A stretch of DNA of 64,000 nucleotides from Pelecanus crispus (taxonomy: Eukaryota; Chordata; Aves; Pelecaniformes; Pelecanidae): positions 7,200,511 through 7,264,510 of the forward strand of contig NC_134659.1 of the NCBI RefSeq assembly GCF_030463565.1. Direction: 5' to 3'. Below are positions 35,835 to 50,800 of the stretch, one piece after another. The translations under genes were made by a program, and so were the position numbers. Position 1 is the first letter of the stretch; each line of letters starts with the position of its first letter. Below the pieces are notes generated by a model. It was not told the origin of the DNA. It searched no databases and worked only from the letters and a program-made list of their open reading frames with translations.

Positions 35835-38800
35835 GTAAGAGCAGCCCCTCGCCTCTCCGGCCCGGAGGTTTCGGTGGGACGCACCCCTCCCTGCTCTGCA
35901 CAGGGCTTCGGTGGCCGCAGCAACGCCGAGTCTCGATTCTGCCGCGGGGTTTACGCAGCCAGGGGACGTGCCTGTGCTACGCCCAACTTCCCGCTCAAGA
36001 AAGAGGACAGGGAATGGTCGACACACAAGCCTCCCCCTTTCTAAATTCAAATTTAGGTGAAATGCAGGAGACGCAGATCCTCAGGCAAAGCCTTGGCAGG
36101 ACCAGTGCCCCTCTGCAGCCCGTGCTGCCCAGGCTTGTCCTCGCCTCGGCACAAGGAGGAATTCCCTCCTGCCAGCGGGACTCGCTCGTGGCAAAGCCAC
36201 TTTGCCTCCCGGTTTTTCTAGGGATGCCTTTTTGGCCATACCCTGATGTCGTGGTTTAGCCCCAGCCAGCAGCTCAGCGCCACACGGCCATCGCTCACTG
36301 CCCCTACCCCGATGGGATGGGGAAGAGAATCGGAGGAGTAAGAGTGAGAAACACTCCTGGGGTGAGATAAGAACAGTTGAATAATGGAAATAAAGTAAAA
36401 TAGTAATGCTAATAGTAACAGTATAATAATGATAATAATAATAATGATATACAAAGCAAGTGATGCACAATGCAATTGCTCACCACCCACCGACCGATGC
36501 CCAGACAGTTCCCGAGCAGCGATCGCTGCTCCCCGGCCAACCCCCCCCCCAGTTTCTATACTGAGCATGACATCATATGGTATGGAATAGCCCTTGGGGC
36601 AGTTTGGATCAACTATTCTGACTGTGCCCCCTCCCAGCTTCTTGTGCACCTGGCAGAGCATGGGAAGCTGAAAAGTCCTTGACTAGCATAAGCAGTACTT
36701 AGCAACAACTAAAAATATCAGTGTGTTATCAACATTCTTCCCCTACTAAATCCAAAACACAGCACTGTGCCTGCTATTAGGAAGAAAATTAACTCTATCC
36801 CAGCCGACACCAGGACACCTGACTGCAAAGATTCCCCCATTCATCGGGGACCATTTCTGGATCTCGGGGAGTCTGAGGCTGCACTCTGAAGGTCCCTTTT
36901 CAGCAGGGAGACATTTCATTTCAGACAACTGAGAATTAGATAATGTCTTCAAGCTAATTCATCATCCCAGGCAGAGACTGCCCGCCTGTCCTTATAAATA
37001 TCTAATTACCTTTTAATGTTCTCTGGATCCCTGAGGAGGCAGAGGGAGGGGTGGCTGCCCTAGATTGGGAGGCAATTAGCCTGTTTGGAAATTGGTCTGA
37101 CCCAAATCTGGTAGAGGCAGCGAGATGGAGTTGGGCTCTCCCATTAACCAGCTGAGTTCGTGCAACTTGCTCCCCATCCAAGCTGAGCCCACAAAACATG
37201 ACTCACTGTAAAGCCTGTCAGGGTTTTTTTCTCTCGACCTTTGGCTCATGATGCAATGGATCTCAGGAGCCAGCTGGGACAGAGAGAAATCCTCACTGGG
37301 ACCATGAGCGAGGGACCAGGGACAAAAAAATGCGAGCTACAGATGAGGCTCAAGGAAACATTCCAGAGTGGGTGAAGACCCAAAGCCTCCAGGTCTGAAC
37401 TGTCAGCTCCAGCCCTGAGAAGCTGGGCTGGCAATGTCACCCCTCCCTCGGAAGTCACCACCGAAAGGATGACTTCCAGCAGTATGTAAAGGTTTAAAGC
37501 TTACGAAGTGCACAGAGAAGACGCTCTAATGAACAAGGCTGTCAGTAAAGTCTAAAAATCTCTCTGGCCTTTCTTCATTTGGTAAAAGCCATGGAAAAAT
37601 CTTGAAGTCTAAGGGTAGCCAAAGTGCTGTCCCTTTGTTCCTCAGAAAGCATCTCATTAAAAATAACTCTGTTCCTCAGAGAGATGCTCTTTAAAAATAA
37701 CCACTTTGATTTTGTGCACATGTGTGCGTGTCTGTTCACATTTCCTATAAAACCAATTAATTCCCAGCTCCCTCATGTGCCAAGGCTCCAGGCTGTGGTC
37801 AGTGCTCCGGAGCTACGGCTGCGCTGCCTGTGCTCAGTGAAAGCATTGCTGCCCATGGCCTCATAAACTGGAATACAACTTGGAAAATGTTCAGCTGAGA
37901 CATCTATCATTTCCTGGTCTCCAAAGCTGGTGCGGGGCTCAGCACAAAGTGAAAGCGTTATGGACACTCCTGGACACCTGCGCTTTCCAGGTCTGACTTC
38001 CAGCATATTCCAAATACTAATAATAATGCAACCCCCCCCCCCGCCAGAAACGGGCCAGCGCCACTGCACAAGGCAGGCACCGGCAGTCGCCTCCCTGCTC
38101 ACTGCAGTAGCAGAGGAGGTAAGGTTTGAGTTTTGTCTATTCCAGCAATATCTGGTTTATTTGGGGATTTTTTTTATACACACAGAGACTGCTACATCCT
38201 TGGTGGTGTATTTCACAATACGGCATTTTTCTCTCCCAAACAGTAGCACAAGTCACTCTTGGAACACTATGCGAAATCTTCAAGCATTTCTGCAGCTGGT
38301 TTTCCAAATTTTAGGTGTTCCACTTTCACCTATTCCTATTTATTTTGGTGTTAATATTTATTTTTCCTAATAACGAATGGTGTTCTAGAGAGGCATAGCA
38401 GCACACTTACCATAATTTCTGCTCTCCAGGCTGGATTTTAACACAGAAAGTAGGGCTGCATAAGGCATGCCCAATTCTGAGCAGGTCACTCTGCTTCTTG
38501 CAAATTTGGCTCGCAGGCTTCAAGACCTTTACTTTGTGTTTGTCTTCTCCCCACTATCCAAATGACAGAGCCCAAGGAAGAGACCTGTTTTGGTAACATT
38601 AAAAATGAGAGTTGTGGGGTGACAAAAGTAGCCCACACAATCAGTCTCAGAGGTACTGAGATTCACCACTTTGCTTGGCTCTCAATTCTTAGTTCTAACC
38701 ATATCCCAATCTTGTAACTGTTTAATTATTACTTTAATCTAACCATTGTTTTGCTTAATGAGGGAGATCCAGGCATTTCACCCTCAACCAGACACCTTGG

Positions 38801-41800
38801 AACGGTAGATAAAAACTCATCCGAACTTCTGGCATTGATTACATTTGAGAAAATCAATGCCTGACAGTTTAGTCCATAACCTTGGCAGAGAAAAAGGGGA
38901 CAGCAGTGGATAGCAACAGGGTGCAGACTCTGGGTGGAATCAGAACTGGTGATTAGTGTAATTTGGCTTGATTGGGAAAGAGCATCCCATGAGAAAAGGC
39001 ATGCCTATGAGTGTTAATAATATGTATTTTATTTGTTAACTAAACAGAAATCATTTATCATATGCTACCTGCTAATCTCAAAATATAAAGCTGTTAAACC
39101 TTAATCCACTCACTACCATCTATCAGAACACAATTAATACACTACTTTCTTATTAATTCTCCATTAACTCATGATTATTTTACCTGCTGGTCAGCAGAGT
39201 TATTTCCACCTGAGACTTGTTCAGCTGTTGCTGACCCAACTGAGAGAAGATTTCCAGCTTACACAAGCTTCTCCTTTGTGAATATAACGATTCTAGAAGG
39301 AAAATGGCACCTACGCTGATTTGGAGGGAGTACAACCCTCAAAATGCTCCTTTTCTCTTATTCCAAAGAATTAGACACAGGCTACAGTCCCTCTCCCCTG
39401 TGTGAGGGGGGACCATCAGGCGATGCCTGCATGCAGCTCCCTTGCTGCAACGCATCCCCGCTGCCGCCGGAGCCGAGGGCCGGGATAATTGGCAGATGCT
39501 CGGACACAAGGAGCAGCCGACAGCTGCTTTGAACCCGCTGAGCCAATTAGTGGAGCCCCTCTCCCATCTCACCCTCATCTCCGCATGCGAGAGCAGCCGG
39601 AACATGAGACAAACCCCAGGAGCTACAGGTAAAGGGCTGCTTCCCCTGAGCTCAGGAGAGCTGAGCTGGCCATTCCCTGCTGGAAGTTACTCTTGCATAA
39701 AACATCACACTTACTGGAGTCACTTCATTTAACTAGTGACCATGCTGTGTACTGTAGGGAAGGAAACAGATTGCTGGCTGGCATAGCAGTTTTAAGACAG
39801 TTATTAATTCAATTATAAAGCACGGAAGGATCCTGGGGCTAGCTAAGCATCTCCGAGCTTATCGCTGCAGAGGCAGAAGGGGACTGTGCTGAGCACACTG
39901 CCTTGAGGTGGCTCCATCCCTGCTCGGGGACAGGCATTTCTCAGGGTGCCAGGGAGAGAACAGGCTTGCTGGCAATCATTAGCCCACTAGCCGCTTCCGC
40001 AGTTCAGAGATTTCCAGGCAGCTTCTGCTTTGTTCTTACTTATTTGCATTGCCATTTTCATAAAGCCTGTGTGGAAGGGGGTCTGCTAGCATTTGCAGTT
40101 TATCTGAGACACAGAGTCACTCACTGCGGACGGCTGGCACTTTCCAGTGAAACACCATCACCACGCCGAAGGGTGGCCCGGGCACAGCGTAGGAGAAGGC
40201 AGGCAGGTTCTTATGTTCCTCTTGTGCCTATGCCTGAGCCATACTTGTGACAGCAAGGTCAGAATCAAACCTGTGTCTGAACACCACAGAGGAAGCTTCA
40301 AGCTCCTCCTGTTAGTTCAAAAGTAGAACCGATACCTGCAGCATTGGTTTGCACGCCAGCAAGCAGCAGGTTTGAGTCATCGAGAGCTGATGATGTTGCA
40401 GATGCAGGAATGGAGGGGATCTGCCAGGCACGTGCAGGGAGGTGGTGGCAGAGCTGAGAACTTACTGCGAAGATCCAGGTTCTCCTCTCTCCTCCCTTGT
40501 CCTGGAGAGGACTTAGGAAGAACCAACCAGCCAAAGTTTGTACAGGCAGAGGAGGAACCAGCACATCCTCACTGCCAGGGACAAGGAGGGCATCCAGGGG
40601 TTCCCAGCTCCAGTCTTGTCTGCGCAAGGCTTTCCAAGAGGTGTGTGTCAGCACTCCTTCATCTGCACATCTTTAAGCATGTCTGGTCCCTCTGGCACGG
40701 CAGAGATGGTGCAAGATGCTCGGTAGGAAATGCACACTATCTACCCAAAGCCATGGCTGGGGCTGGGCTGTAGTGACAGATGGTTTGCGATTTTCACGTT
40801 GCTCCTTCTTTTATTCTAGATGCAGTTCTGACGCTGCCAGGGACACCCTACAAAATGGAAAATGAGAATTTTTAGAAAAGGCTAAATTGAGCTGAGCAGG
40901 TTTTCCCTCTCTTGCAGTTTGGTGCCAAGCACAGAGCAGCACAAGGAAGTACGGGCCAGTGTTTGAAGAGCAGCCTGTCCACACCCTCTTCCCTGAAGGC
41001 TCAGCAGAAGAGAAAGTCACGCTGGCTTGCCGAGCAAGGGCCAGTCCTCCTGCGACCTACAGGTGAGCTCGCTGCTCTCTCTGTACCAGGACTGGGACAC
41101 AACCATCAAGAATTTCGCTTTCCATTCTCCGCTTTTATATAAAGAAAATCACTAACATGAGGATCAGCCTCCTCATCTACACGTGATGTTCAATCCCATC
41201 CAGGTCATAGACCAGACATAAGTCTAACTCAAATCCCCGCACACCACAGCTAGAAAAAAAAAAAAACAAGCGCAGCCTCCTATAAGGCACCACGCAAGCA
41301 TGCGGTTGCAGTGAGTATTTACCCCTCTCGCTTCTTTACGCTTGCTCTTGGCAGGTGGAAGATGAATGGCACAGAGATAAAGATGGAGCCAGATTCCCGT
41401 TACAGGCTGGTTGCAGGCGATCTAGTGATAAGCAACCCCGTGAAAGCCAAGGATGCTGGCTCCTACCAGTGCGTGGCATCTAATTCCAGGGGCACGGTCG
41501 TCAGCAGGGAAGCCTCCCTCCGCTTTGGCTGTAAGTTTGTCTCCACAAGGTAAATGAAATGCAGCCACAGTTACGCTGGGGTAAACTGAGCCCCGCCTGC
41601 TTGCATTAATAAAGGTTGGAGAGAAGCTCTCCGGTGCATGGTACCAACATTATCACTCAGAGAAATCCCCCAGCGCTTTCCATTAACATGGAGGTGCAGT
41701 AGAAATTTGATGCACTATGGAGAAAGTCAGTAATAGTTTTGGATCGCCCTCTGTACAACCACAAAAAAGACCAGCCTGTGGAGGGAGAGATAAAAATACA

Positions 41801-44800
41801 GTAATTCCTCCAGCTGTTTTCCTCATCCACGGACAGGTTTCATTTTGCATGTTTAGTTTTGCAGGAATTCTCTGCAGAAGAGCGAGACCCCGTGAAGATT
41901 GCAGAAGGCTGGGGAGTGATGTTCACCTGCAGCCCTCCTCCCCATTACCCAGGTAAGGGTTTGCATTTCAGCATCGCCACAGCAGCGGCACTGCTGGTGC
42001 CAGGTGGAGAGATGCAACAGAGCAAGGGATTCTCAGACACATGAATCACTCCTTGCTTTTCTTTTAGAGAATTTTAGGGAAGCAAATTTGGTTTTAATTC
42101 AGACTCTGTAAAGCAACAAAACAGAGGTAGGATTTAGCACGTGGAGAAAACAAGTACCATCCAAGGGCCACCTTCAGCTTAGACTGGTCTAGAAGACAGC
42201 CTGCTGGGTTTAGTCCCCCCCCGGGAGGACACAGGCAACTTGTGCAGTTTGTTCCTTTTCCCCCTCCACAGGCTTATCCTATCGATGGCTCCTGAACGAG
42301 TTTCCCAATTTCATCCCAGCCGATGGAAGGCGTTTTGTCTCTCAGACCACAGGAAACCTTTACATTGCCAAGACAGAGGCTTCCGACCTGGGGAACTACT
42401 CATGCTTTGCCACCAGCCACATCGACTTCATCACCAAGAGTGTTTTCAGCAAGTTCTCCCGGCTCAGCCTTGCTGCAGAGGGTCAGTGTTCTTGGATTAT
42501 CATAAGGGGACCGGGCAAAATGCAAAATTAACAAGCCACTGCAAAGCACTCAGGCTCCACAGGACTCCAGCAGTGCACAAAACAGCCTCTCAGGGGAGCT
42601 TAAGAGCTTACAAAAATATTAATTGGCTGGAACCTGGGGGAAGCAGCCAGGCTTCATTGCTTGTGCGGCTAGAAACCCCATCCATGGGGTTTCTCTGTTT
42701 GTAAAAGACATGGCACAAGGTGCAGCCTGCGCAGGCTCACATATCCCCGAAACTACTCTCCTCTGCCTTTGGTGACCTTGCTGAGGTGCGGCTAAAGATA
42801 CTTCTTGGCCAGGGCAAAGGGAATTAAGCAGGTAGGAAATTAAGGACAAACAGTCCTGAGATGTTGTAAAGAGATTTTTAGAGACTTTAGTAAGAGCTGA
42901 TTTAAAAAGGAAATGAAACTTCGCCTCTGTTGCCTTATCCAAACACACAAAGGTTTTGGAAAGTTGTGTAACCTGCGGGTACCTCTGCCCTTTAAGACCT
43001 CACGTGTGCCGTTTTAAAGTCATCCAGGATGCCTCAACAGTACTTTCCTTTTAACAGATGCCAGGCAGTATGCACCCAGCATAAAAGCCAGGTTTCCTGC
43101 GGACACCTACGCTCTGGCTGGGCAGATGGTGACTTTGGAGTGTTTTGCTTTTGGAAAGTGAGTGCAACGTCTGTGTCGCTCAGGCTCGGGATGGGGAGGG
43201 CATCGCAGAACCTGCAACTTTCAGAGTCCCTCTCTTCAACGGGTCTACTGTAGACCAGAGACAGAGGGAGACTAGGAGGAGGGAGGAACTGGCTAAAGCC
43301 ACCTGTCCTCCTGGCCGAGCCCCAGCTGGGATGGGACCCGGGTGGCTGAACAGGGAGTGAGTTACACTACGCTGTAACGCAGCACGGGGAACCCGAGGGC
43401 TGGCTTTCACCAGATTTCCTTTTACACAGCCCTGTTCCTCGAATTAAGTGGAGGAAGCTGGACGGCTCGCAGTCCTCCAAGTGGATCGGCAGCGAGCCCC
43501 TCCTGCAGATCCAGGATGTTGGCTTTGAGGATGAAGGCACTTATGAGTGTGAGGCTGAAAACATCAAAGGGAGAGACACCTACCAGGGCCGCATCATCAT
43601 TCAAGGTAACACATGCCTTGCCAGAGGCAAGGCAAGATGCCCCAGGCAATGGACTGAGCCTTTGGGAGTGAAACCACCTCCTCTGATCCTGCCTCCTATC
43701 AGCCCTAATTAAACCTATTGCAAAGCCCTAACAAAGTCCTGCTGAGATCACTGATATCTTTCCTCAGTTGATACGTTTATTTAGGCTATGGCAAGGGGAG
43801 AGAGAGACCTCTTAACTTGCTCGAAAACAATTCTAGCAAAAATGAGGTAACCAGGGATGGAAGCACAGTGGTAGAAATCAGACTTAGCTGTCAACCAAGA
43901 TCCTCTCCAAGCCTGGGGTCCTTCCACAAGGGTTAACACTTGGAGCTATTAATCAGATCTAGGCAAGTTACAGAACTTAACCTGGTTCTCTTAGTCTGAA
44001 CCCAGTCTTTCCTGAAGCTCAGGAACGACTTAAGAAGCAAAATCATAACCTTCTTCCCTCAGATCTGGATTCTGCCATAATTTTGTGCAATCCACATGCA
44101 CAGCTGCAACCAGACCCATAGAGGACTCAGCCTTGCATCGCTGCACAAAAGGCAAAGGCTGTTACTATGGTGAAACACACTGTGAAAAATAAATCTGCCA
44201 GCAGAGATGACACAATGAGCATCCTTCTGCCTGCCTGGCACAACAAACCCCTCATCTGATCTTCTTGGCTCTGCCACCTCTCTTGCTCCTTTGCAGCTCA
44301 GCCGGAGTGGCTGAAGGTGATCACAGACACGGAAGCTGACATCGGGTCTGACCTGCGCTGGAGCTGCGCGGCTGCTGGCAAACCCAGGCCCGCAGTCCGA
44401 TGGCTTCGGGACGGGCAGCCGCTGACCTCCCAGGTACCGCTGCGCAGGTCTGACAGCGAGAGCAGCTCAGCCAGTGCACACCAGAGCTTGCAGTACTGAA
44501 CCTGCTACTTCAGACTTAGACCCTCTACTGCCTCGCTGCAAATGCATCTCAACCCCGTTTTATCACCCCGCATCCCTATTCCATGTACCCCCATGAGGCT
44601 GCAAAGCAATGCCACAGTCCTTACCGACAGCAAGGTCCTTCTCCCGTCACTGCCATCCCAGCCATTGCTTCATGCAGCTACAGGAACTCATAGCCAGTTA
44701 CCAGGGCGGATAAATAGCACCTCGTACCTGTCTCTGTATGACCTGCACGTTGCTGCTCAGGCACTCAGAAGTCTCAGCAAACAGCACAGTGATGTGGGGT

Positions 44801-47800
44801 AGTGACCAGACACACAGAAAAAATGGCCTGCGTTTTCTCCCATGGAAAACCAGGCTGGTTTCAAACTGGCAAAGAGTCTGTAATGAAACTCAACCCTGAA
44901 CACATGAGGCTTGAGTTCCATTTTTGTTTTTCTCATCTAATGGGTTCATCCTCTTGTTTGCACAGAACCGCATCGAAGTGAGCGGTGGAGAGCTGAGATT
45001 TTCCAAGCTAGTCCTGGAGGACTCTGGCATGTATCAGTGTGTGGCTGAGAACAAGCATGGCACAGTATATGCAAGTGCTGAATTAACAGTGCAAGGTAAT
45101 TTCTCGTTTCCCAGTGCTCTGGGTTTCAATGGGACACTGAAGCATTTTAGATCTCTTCCTAATGTCCTATGCTTGCGATCTCAGAGTAAGATAAGAGCAG
45201 ACAAAAACTGCTTCACTCACCATTGAAATATAGTTACTGGTTCAACAAGACACTCTACAACCCTTTAAAATTTAAATCTTGTGCAAATTCAGTAATGCCG
45301 AAAGAGAACAAGGACATCTGTTTAGCTACCGAAAGTGTACAGGACAGACAGCAGCACAAGCCCTCTTCCACTACACAGCCTTCCTCTTTTTTGGAGGAAA
45401 GAGGTCAAAGAAAAGAGTTCAGTATCCATTCAGCCAGCTTTGATAGATGGTGACTGGAACTGGACTGATGTCAAACTTGTTCCACATTAGTCTAAAAGCT
45501 TATCTCCTCGTGGTCAGTAGATGCCAGAGATAAATTAAAGGCCCTAAGCATCAACTGTTCAACATGAACACACGGCAATGCACAAGGGCAACAGATAAAA
45601 CCCAATTCTATCTCTGTAATTCCAGGAGGAGTTTTAGGTAAGCTGGATGTCTGCATTGGTGACTTTGATCAGGATACTGAAGAGGATATCCTCTACATTT
45701 TCAAAAGCAGCTGTTCTTGTGTCTCTCAAAGACCTTGCACTTGTTAGGGTCATATCCCATCGCTACGTACGACACGTGTGTCACATAACACCTGCCTTGG
45801 CAGGCGTTAGAAACCACCCGGCAGCACAGGAATCGCTCCATCTTGCTCAACAGATATTGCCATGCTTCTGGTCCCAAGTCATCTAACAACAAATCAATAC
45901 CTAGTCAGGTGGCAGTTAAAATGCTCACGTAGCAGGGTTTTCGAATCATTCCTTAATCATCTTTTTTTCCCCTGTAGCCTTAGCACCAGATTTTAGACTA
46001 AACCCAGTGAAGCGACTGATACCTGCAGCCCGAAGTGGGAAGGTCATCATCCCATGCCAACCAAGGGCAGCACCAAAAGCCACTGTGCTCTGGACCAAAG
46101 GGACTGAACTTCTGATCAACAGTAGCAGGTAGTGGCACAGAGTCAGCTTCTACCTAGAAAATATAGCTAAAATCACTTTTTTTTTCTTGCCAGAAGACTG
46201 GACTTGATGACCCAAGTGGGGTGCTACATCCCTGAAGATAAGCACTTTGTTATTCCTCTACTTTCTTCTTTAGAAAACTCCTACATAGTATTTTGCAGTC
46301 CTGTCTTTATCACCAATTTCTCTAAAATCAGCAAGTGCTGGAAATCATCAGGTGTACGGAGTGAACAGATATTTTAACCTTCCTCTCGTATGGTTCTTCT
46401 TCCTTTTCAGGGTGACTATTACCACAGATGGCACCTTGATCCTCCAGAATATCAGCAAATCTGATGAGGGAAAGTATACCTGCTTTGCTGAGAACTTCAT
46501 GGGCAAAGCCAACAGTACTGGAACCCTCTCTGTTCGAGGTAGAGATGTTTGCCTTGATTTGGGGTCAATCGAGCAAGAAACGTCTAAGAATGCCATGATG
46601 TGATAGTTCTCCTCTCCTTATAATCCCAAAAATCAATGTGATACTAAGGGAATCAAAGACACTTCAGCCTGTGGAGCAGCAAATCTTCTGCCTGACCCAC
46701 CAAATCATACCCACCAACAACAGGTCCTTGAGAAAAGCATTTCCATTTTCTAACCACTATAATCCCTCATCTTCCTCCTGTAAAACTACAGCTGTTAGAG
46801 AGGGATGACAAGCTGGAAAGTGTTAGTTAGTTTGGATGCTCTGCAGCATTAATAGACATCTGGTACATGGATATTTGCAGCTAACAGCCCTCCCTGCTCT
46901 TTCTCTGCAGATGCCACCAAAATCACATTGGCACCATCTAGTGCCGATATCAACGTAGGTGAAAACCTTACTCTACAATGTCACGCGTCCCACGATCCAA
47001 CTATGGACCTAACCTTCACCTGGTCACTAGATGATTTCCCCATTGACTTTGACAAGTCTGAGGGGCACTACCGGCGAGCCAGTGCGGTGAGTAGAAAGGG
47101 CAATTATTTACCATCAAAAAGGACAGAAAACTAGTAACAGCCTCTTTGTTTGCATGTTAAATGCTGGATTGTGATCAGGTGTGTTCAAATGCTCTCCCCA
47201 CTGTCTGTTCTCTTCCCCATGCAGAAGGAAACTATTGGGGACCTCAGCATCTTCAACACCCAGCTGAAGCACTCGGGGCGGTACACGTGTACAGCCCAGA
47301 CAGTTGTGGACAGTGCTTCAGAGTCAGCCACGCTAACCGTCAGAGGTAATTACTCTGTCGTAAGGTTCCCCTGCTCCTTACAAGCCCGAAGTAACGGCAT
47401 GGTCCTTGCAAGGGATCAGCTCACTCTTCCCTTGCGACCACCTCACCACCTGACGTTTGAACTGGGTGCGACAGGCTTATGAGCTTTTCCGGAGGCCAGA
47501 ATTGGAGGTGAGGCTTCCTAGCCTCCAGAAAAGAAAGGCCCAATTATAATTTATGACTTGCACAATATAAAGAGCAATAAGCCTCCAAATCTCTCATCTT
47601 AGTAATGTGTCCATCTGTCTCACATCATCCCAGGACCTCCAGGCCCCCCCGGAGGTGTGGTGGTGAGAGACATCAGTGACACCACCGTCCAGCTGAGCTG
47701 GAGCCGCGGCTTCGATAACCACAGCCCCATTGCCAGGTACATCGTCGAGGCGCGGACCCTCCTCTCCAACAAATGGAAGCAAATGCGTACCGGTAAGCGT

Positions 47801-50800
47801 CTTGACGGCAGCAGTGGTGGCGTGGCCCGTGCTGGCTGCGGGGCACCACCTCGCTGACAAGTTCTTGCTCTGTGCTCGTAACGCTGGCTGCCACTCGCTC
47901 TATTTGTTCTCCTCTCATGTTATTGGATTATATAGATCCTGTAAATATTGAAGGCAATGCAGAGACAGCCCAGGTGGTCAACCTCATTCCTTGGATGGAT
48001 TATGAGTTTCGGGTCTTAGCAAGTAACATTCTTGGAGTTGGGGAGCCAAGTTTACCCTCCAGCAAAATCCGTACCAAAGAAGCAGGTACGTGCAGATACG
48101 CTCAGAGGTAGAAAAGGGAATCAGAGGTCCCTGTCCCTACATGCTGGAGGAGGAAGGCTGGCTTGCGGCATGCCTTGGGGTCCCAAACAATTAGTCATCT
48201 CCTTGAGTGCTCCTAGAGGTGATGCCATCACAAAGTTTTCTGCCTTTTTGCCCATTTACGTGTCAAAGACAAAGCACTACTAGAGCTGGCAGCTAACTTC
48301 ACCAGTATTAGATACAAAATACTAAACCATTATAAATCCTAGCTTCAAATCCTGTACCTTCTGGGCAGTAATGCTTAGAAAGGGGAAGGAGCCCTATTAT
48401 ATCACAGCACACAACTCTGCAGAGACAAGGTCGATTTCTCAGCAAATGGCTGTGAATGTTCATTCCAGCTTCCGCTGCTTGAACGTGCAAGCAGAAGGGA
48501 TGTAAGAACAGCAGGAGAACTGCTCTCAACATACCAAATGCATATTAACTCCTTTCTAATAAAAGCTCTCCTCCATCTCCCTGCTTTTGAGCTTGATTCT
48601 TGTCCCCTCGGAGACGTGGTGCCTCCAAACAGGCTTGTCAGGCACTAGCCAGTATTCTAGACCTGATTTTCACAAACATCTGAAATATTCACGGCTGAAA
48701 ATATAAAGACAAGCACTTTCATACAAGCTGTCAAAGCCTGGCTACTCCCAGACCGTGCAGTGTCTGTGCTCATCTTCATCACTATTGTTTCCTTAACCCA
48801 ACCTGCGCTGTCTGCTTTTGTTTGGGGACCCGACAGCACCTACTGTGGCACCATCTGGGCTCAGCGGAGGCGGCGGGGCTCCCAACGAGCTGATCATCAA
48901 CTGGACAGTAAGTCAGCAGCACGGCACCAGCTGTGGATGCTGGGAGAGGGCCAGGGGGAGGAGCACGTGCCATTTCTTTTGGGAAATGAGTGCTGCAATT
49001 ACAGTTTTGCTACGTGGTCGAGCCAAACGCTGTGCTTAGTCCAAAGTCTTGCTCATTTGAACCGACCAAGGCTCCTGTCTCTTTCTGTCCCCCTCACAGC
49101 CAACGCTGCGGGACTATCAGAACGGAGATGGCTTTGGCTACATCTTGTCATTTCGCAAGAAAGGCACCCAGGGGTGGCTGACAGCAAGGGTGCCACACGC
49201 AGAATCGCTGCACTACGTCTACCACAACGAGAGCATCGGTCCCTACACCCCCTTCGAAGTGAAGATCAAAGCATACAACAGGAAAGGAGAGGGACCAGAG
49301 AGCCTCACTGCCATCGTGTACTCTGCAGAAGAAGGTAAACAGGGACTGCGGCAGCTTGGAATTCACCATGCTTTGTCCAACCAACCAGTGTGTCCTCAAC
49401 CAGCTCCCTGCAGAGCTGTGTCTGTCTAGGAGCTCAACGATAGGAGAAGTTTTTTTTACTCAAAGAGTAGCTGACAGCGATTTCAGCGTAACGTTTCTCT
49501 TCTACTTCAAATACACAGACAGATGTTTCCCTAAGCCCAGCCATGACTGTACACCCAGAGCTTCACAGCAAACGCAGATCCTCACAGGACACAGCTGTGG
49601 CCCTGCTTGTCCTACTACATCCCTAAATCCCTTCCCCTTGCTTTGCTCCGTACACATAATACCAGCTGCCTGGCTGCACGATAATGGTGCTGCAGGAGAG
49701 CCCTTCGTTTCAGTATGGTGATTATGCTGCCCAGAGCGAGGAAAAGGATTTTACTCCCTTTTGTTGTCTTTTTCAGAACCGAAAGTGTCTCCTTTCAGAG
49801 TTATGGCCAAGGCTGTTCTGTCCTCAGAAATGGATGTGTCCTGGGAGCCCGTTGAGCAGGGAGACATGACTGGAGTGCTTTTGGGCTACGAGGTACGAGC
49901 CTGCAATGGGAATGAGAGACTAAAACTGAATCAGAGAGCTCAGCAAAGATGATTCCCCCAGGCTAAGTGAGGTGAAAGGACAGAGCATTTTGTTTCCAAA
50001 GATGGAGGATAATTAATGGACAGCATGAGGCTCTAATGGGGCCAGTACTGCTGCTCAAGAGAAAAACATCTTTTTTTTTTTTTTCTGCTTGCCTTCCACA
50101 CAGGCTGTAAGCTTATTCCTATGCACACACTAAGCAAAACGCATAGAAACAAATACCAAAGGGACTCCAGCACTGACTGTAGATGCACTGAGTCTGGTAT
50201 TCGCAGATGCCTCTATCCTTACTAAACCCATCATACCCTTTTCTATTCAGATCCGGTACTGGAAGGATGGTGATAAAGAGGAGGCAGCTGACAGAGTGAG
50301 AACAGCGGGGCTGGTCACATCAGCTCATGTAACAGGACTAAACCCCAACACGAAATACCACGTGTCAGTCAGAGCTTACAACCGGGCTGGAACCGGCCCC
50401 CCCAGTCCCTCTACCAACGTCACGACAACAAAGCCACGTGAGTCAGCCCTGACCACCTCCATTTTGTGCATTGTACTCCCTGGGGCTGCTGCTTCCTCCA
50501 GAGGATCCCCAATGATCAGCTAACTGATTAACTTTTTTATCTTGGTGTCCTAATGCCATTTTAAGTAGTCCATAAAACAGTTCCCTGAATTTCCTCAGAT
50601 CAGTCTTGTGGTCTGTGCACCACTTATCTGAGAAGATCTGTGCTCAGAGTAATGTTTGCTGGGATACTTCCCTTTAAACCCACCACAGCAGTGCCATCAG
50701 CCCTGTCAACTCATTGTAGAGTCTTAGGGGATGGCTGTAACCAGCACAACCTTCTCATCGGTCCCTGACTTACAGGTCTCTGTCTTGTTTTGTATCCCTT

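Noticed and set aside
38268..38315. Possible leader exon encoding [15 protein letters not shown]
   Set aside because: The frame and hydrophobicity fit, but the donor GTGTTC is poor and the start context is weak.
39604..39628. Alternative CNTN2 start exon encoding MRQTPGAT with a good donor of the right phase
   Set aside because: It gives only eight residues before exon 3 and no hydrophobic leader. The exon at 35714-35834 gives a full signal peptide and the expected total length.
41867..41874. TTTTGCAG as the acceptor of CNTN2 exon 5
   Set aside because: Using it would join T to GA and create a stop. The AG at 41855-41856 keeps the frame and the conserved FLQEF start.
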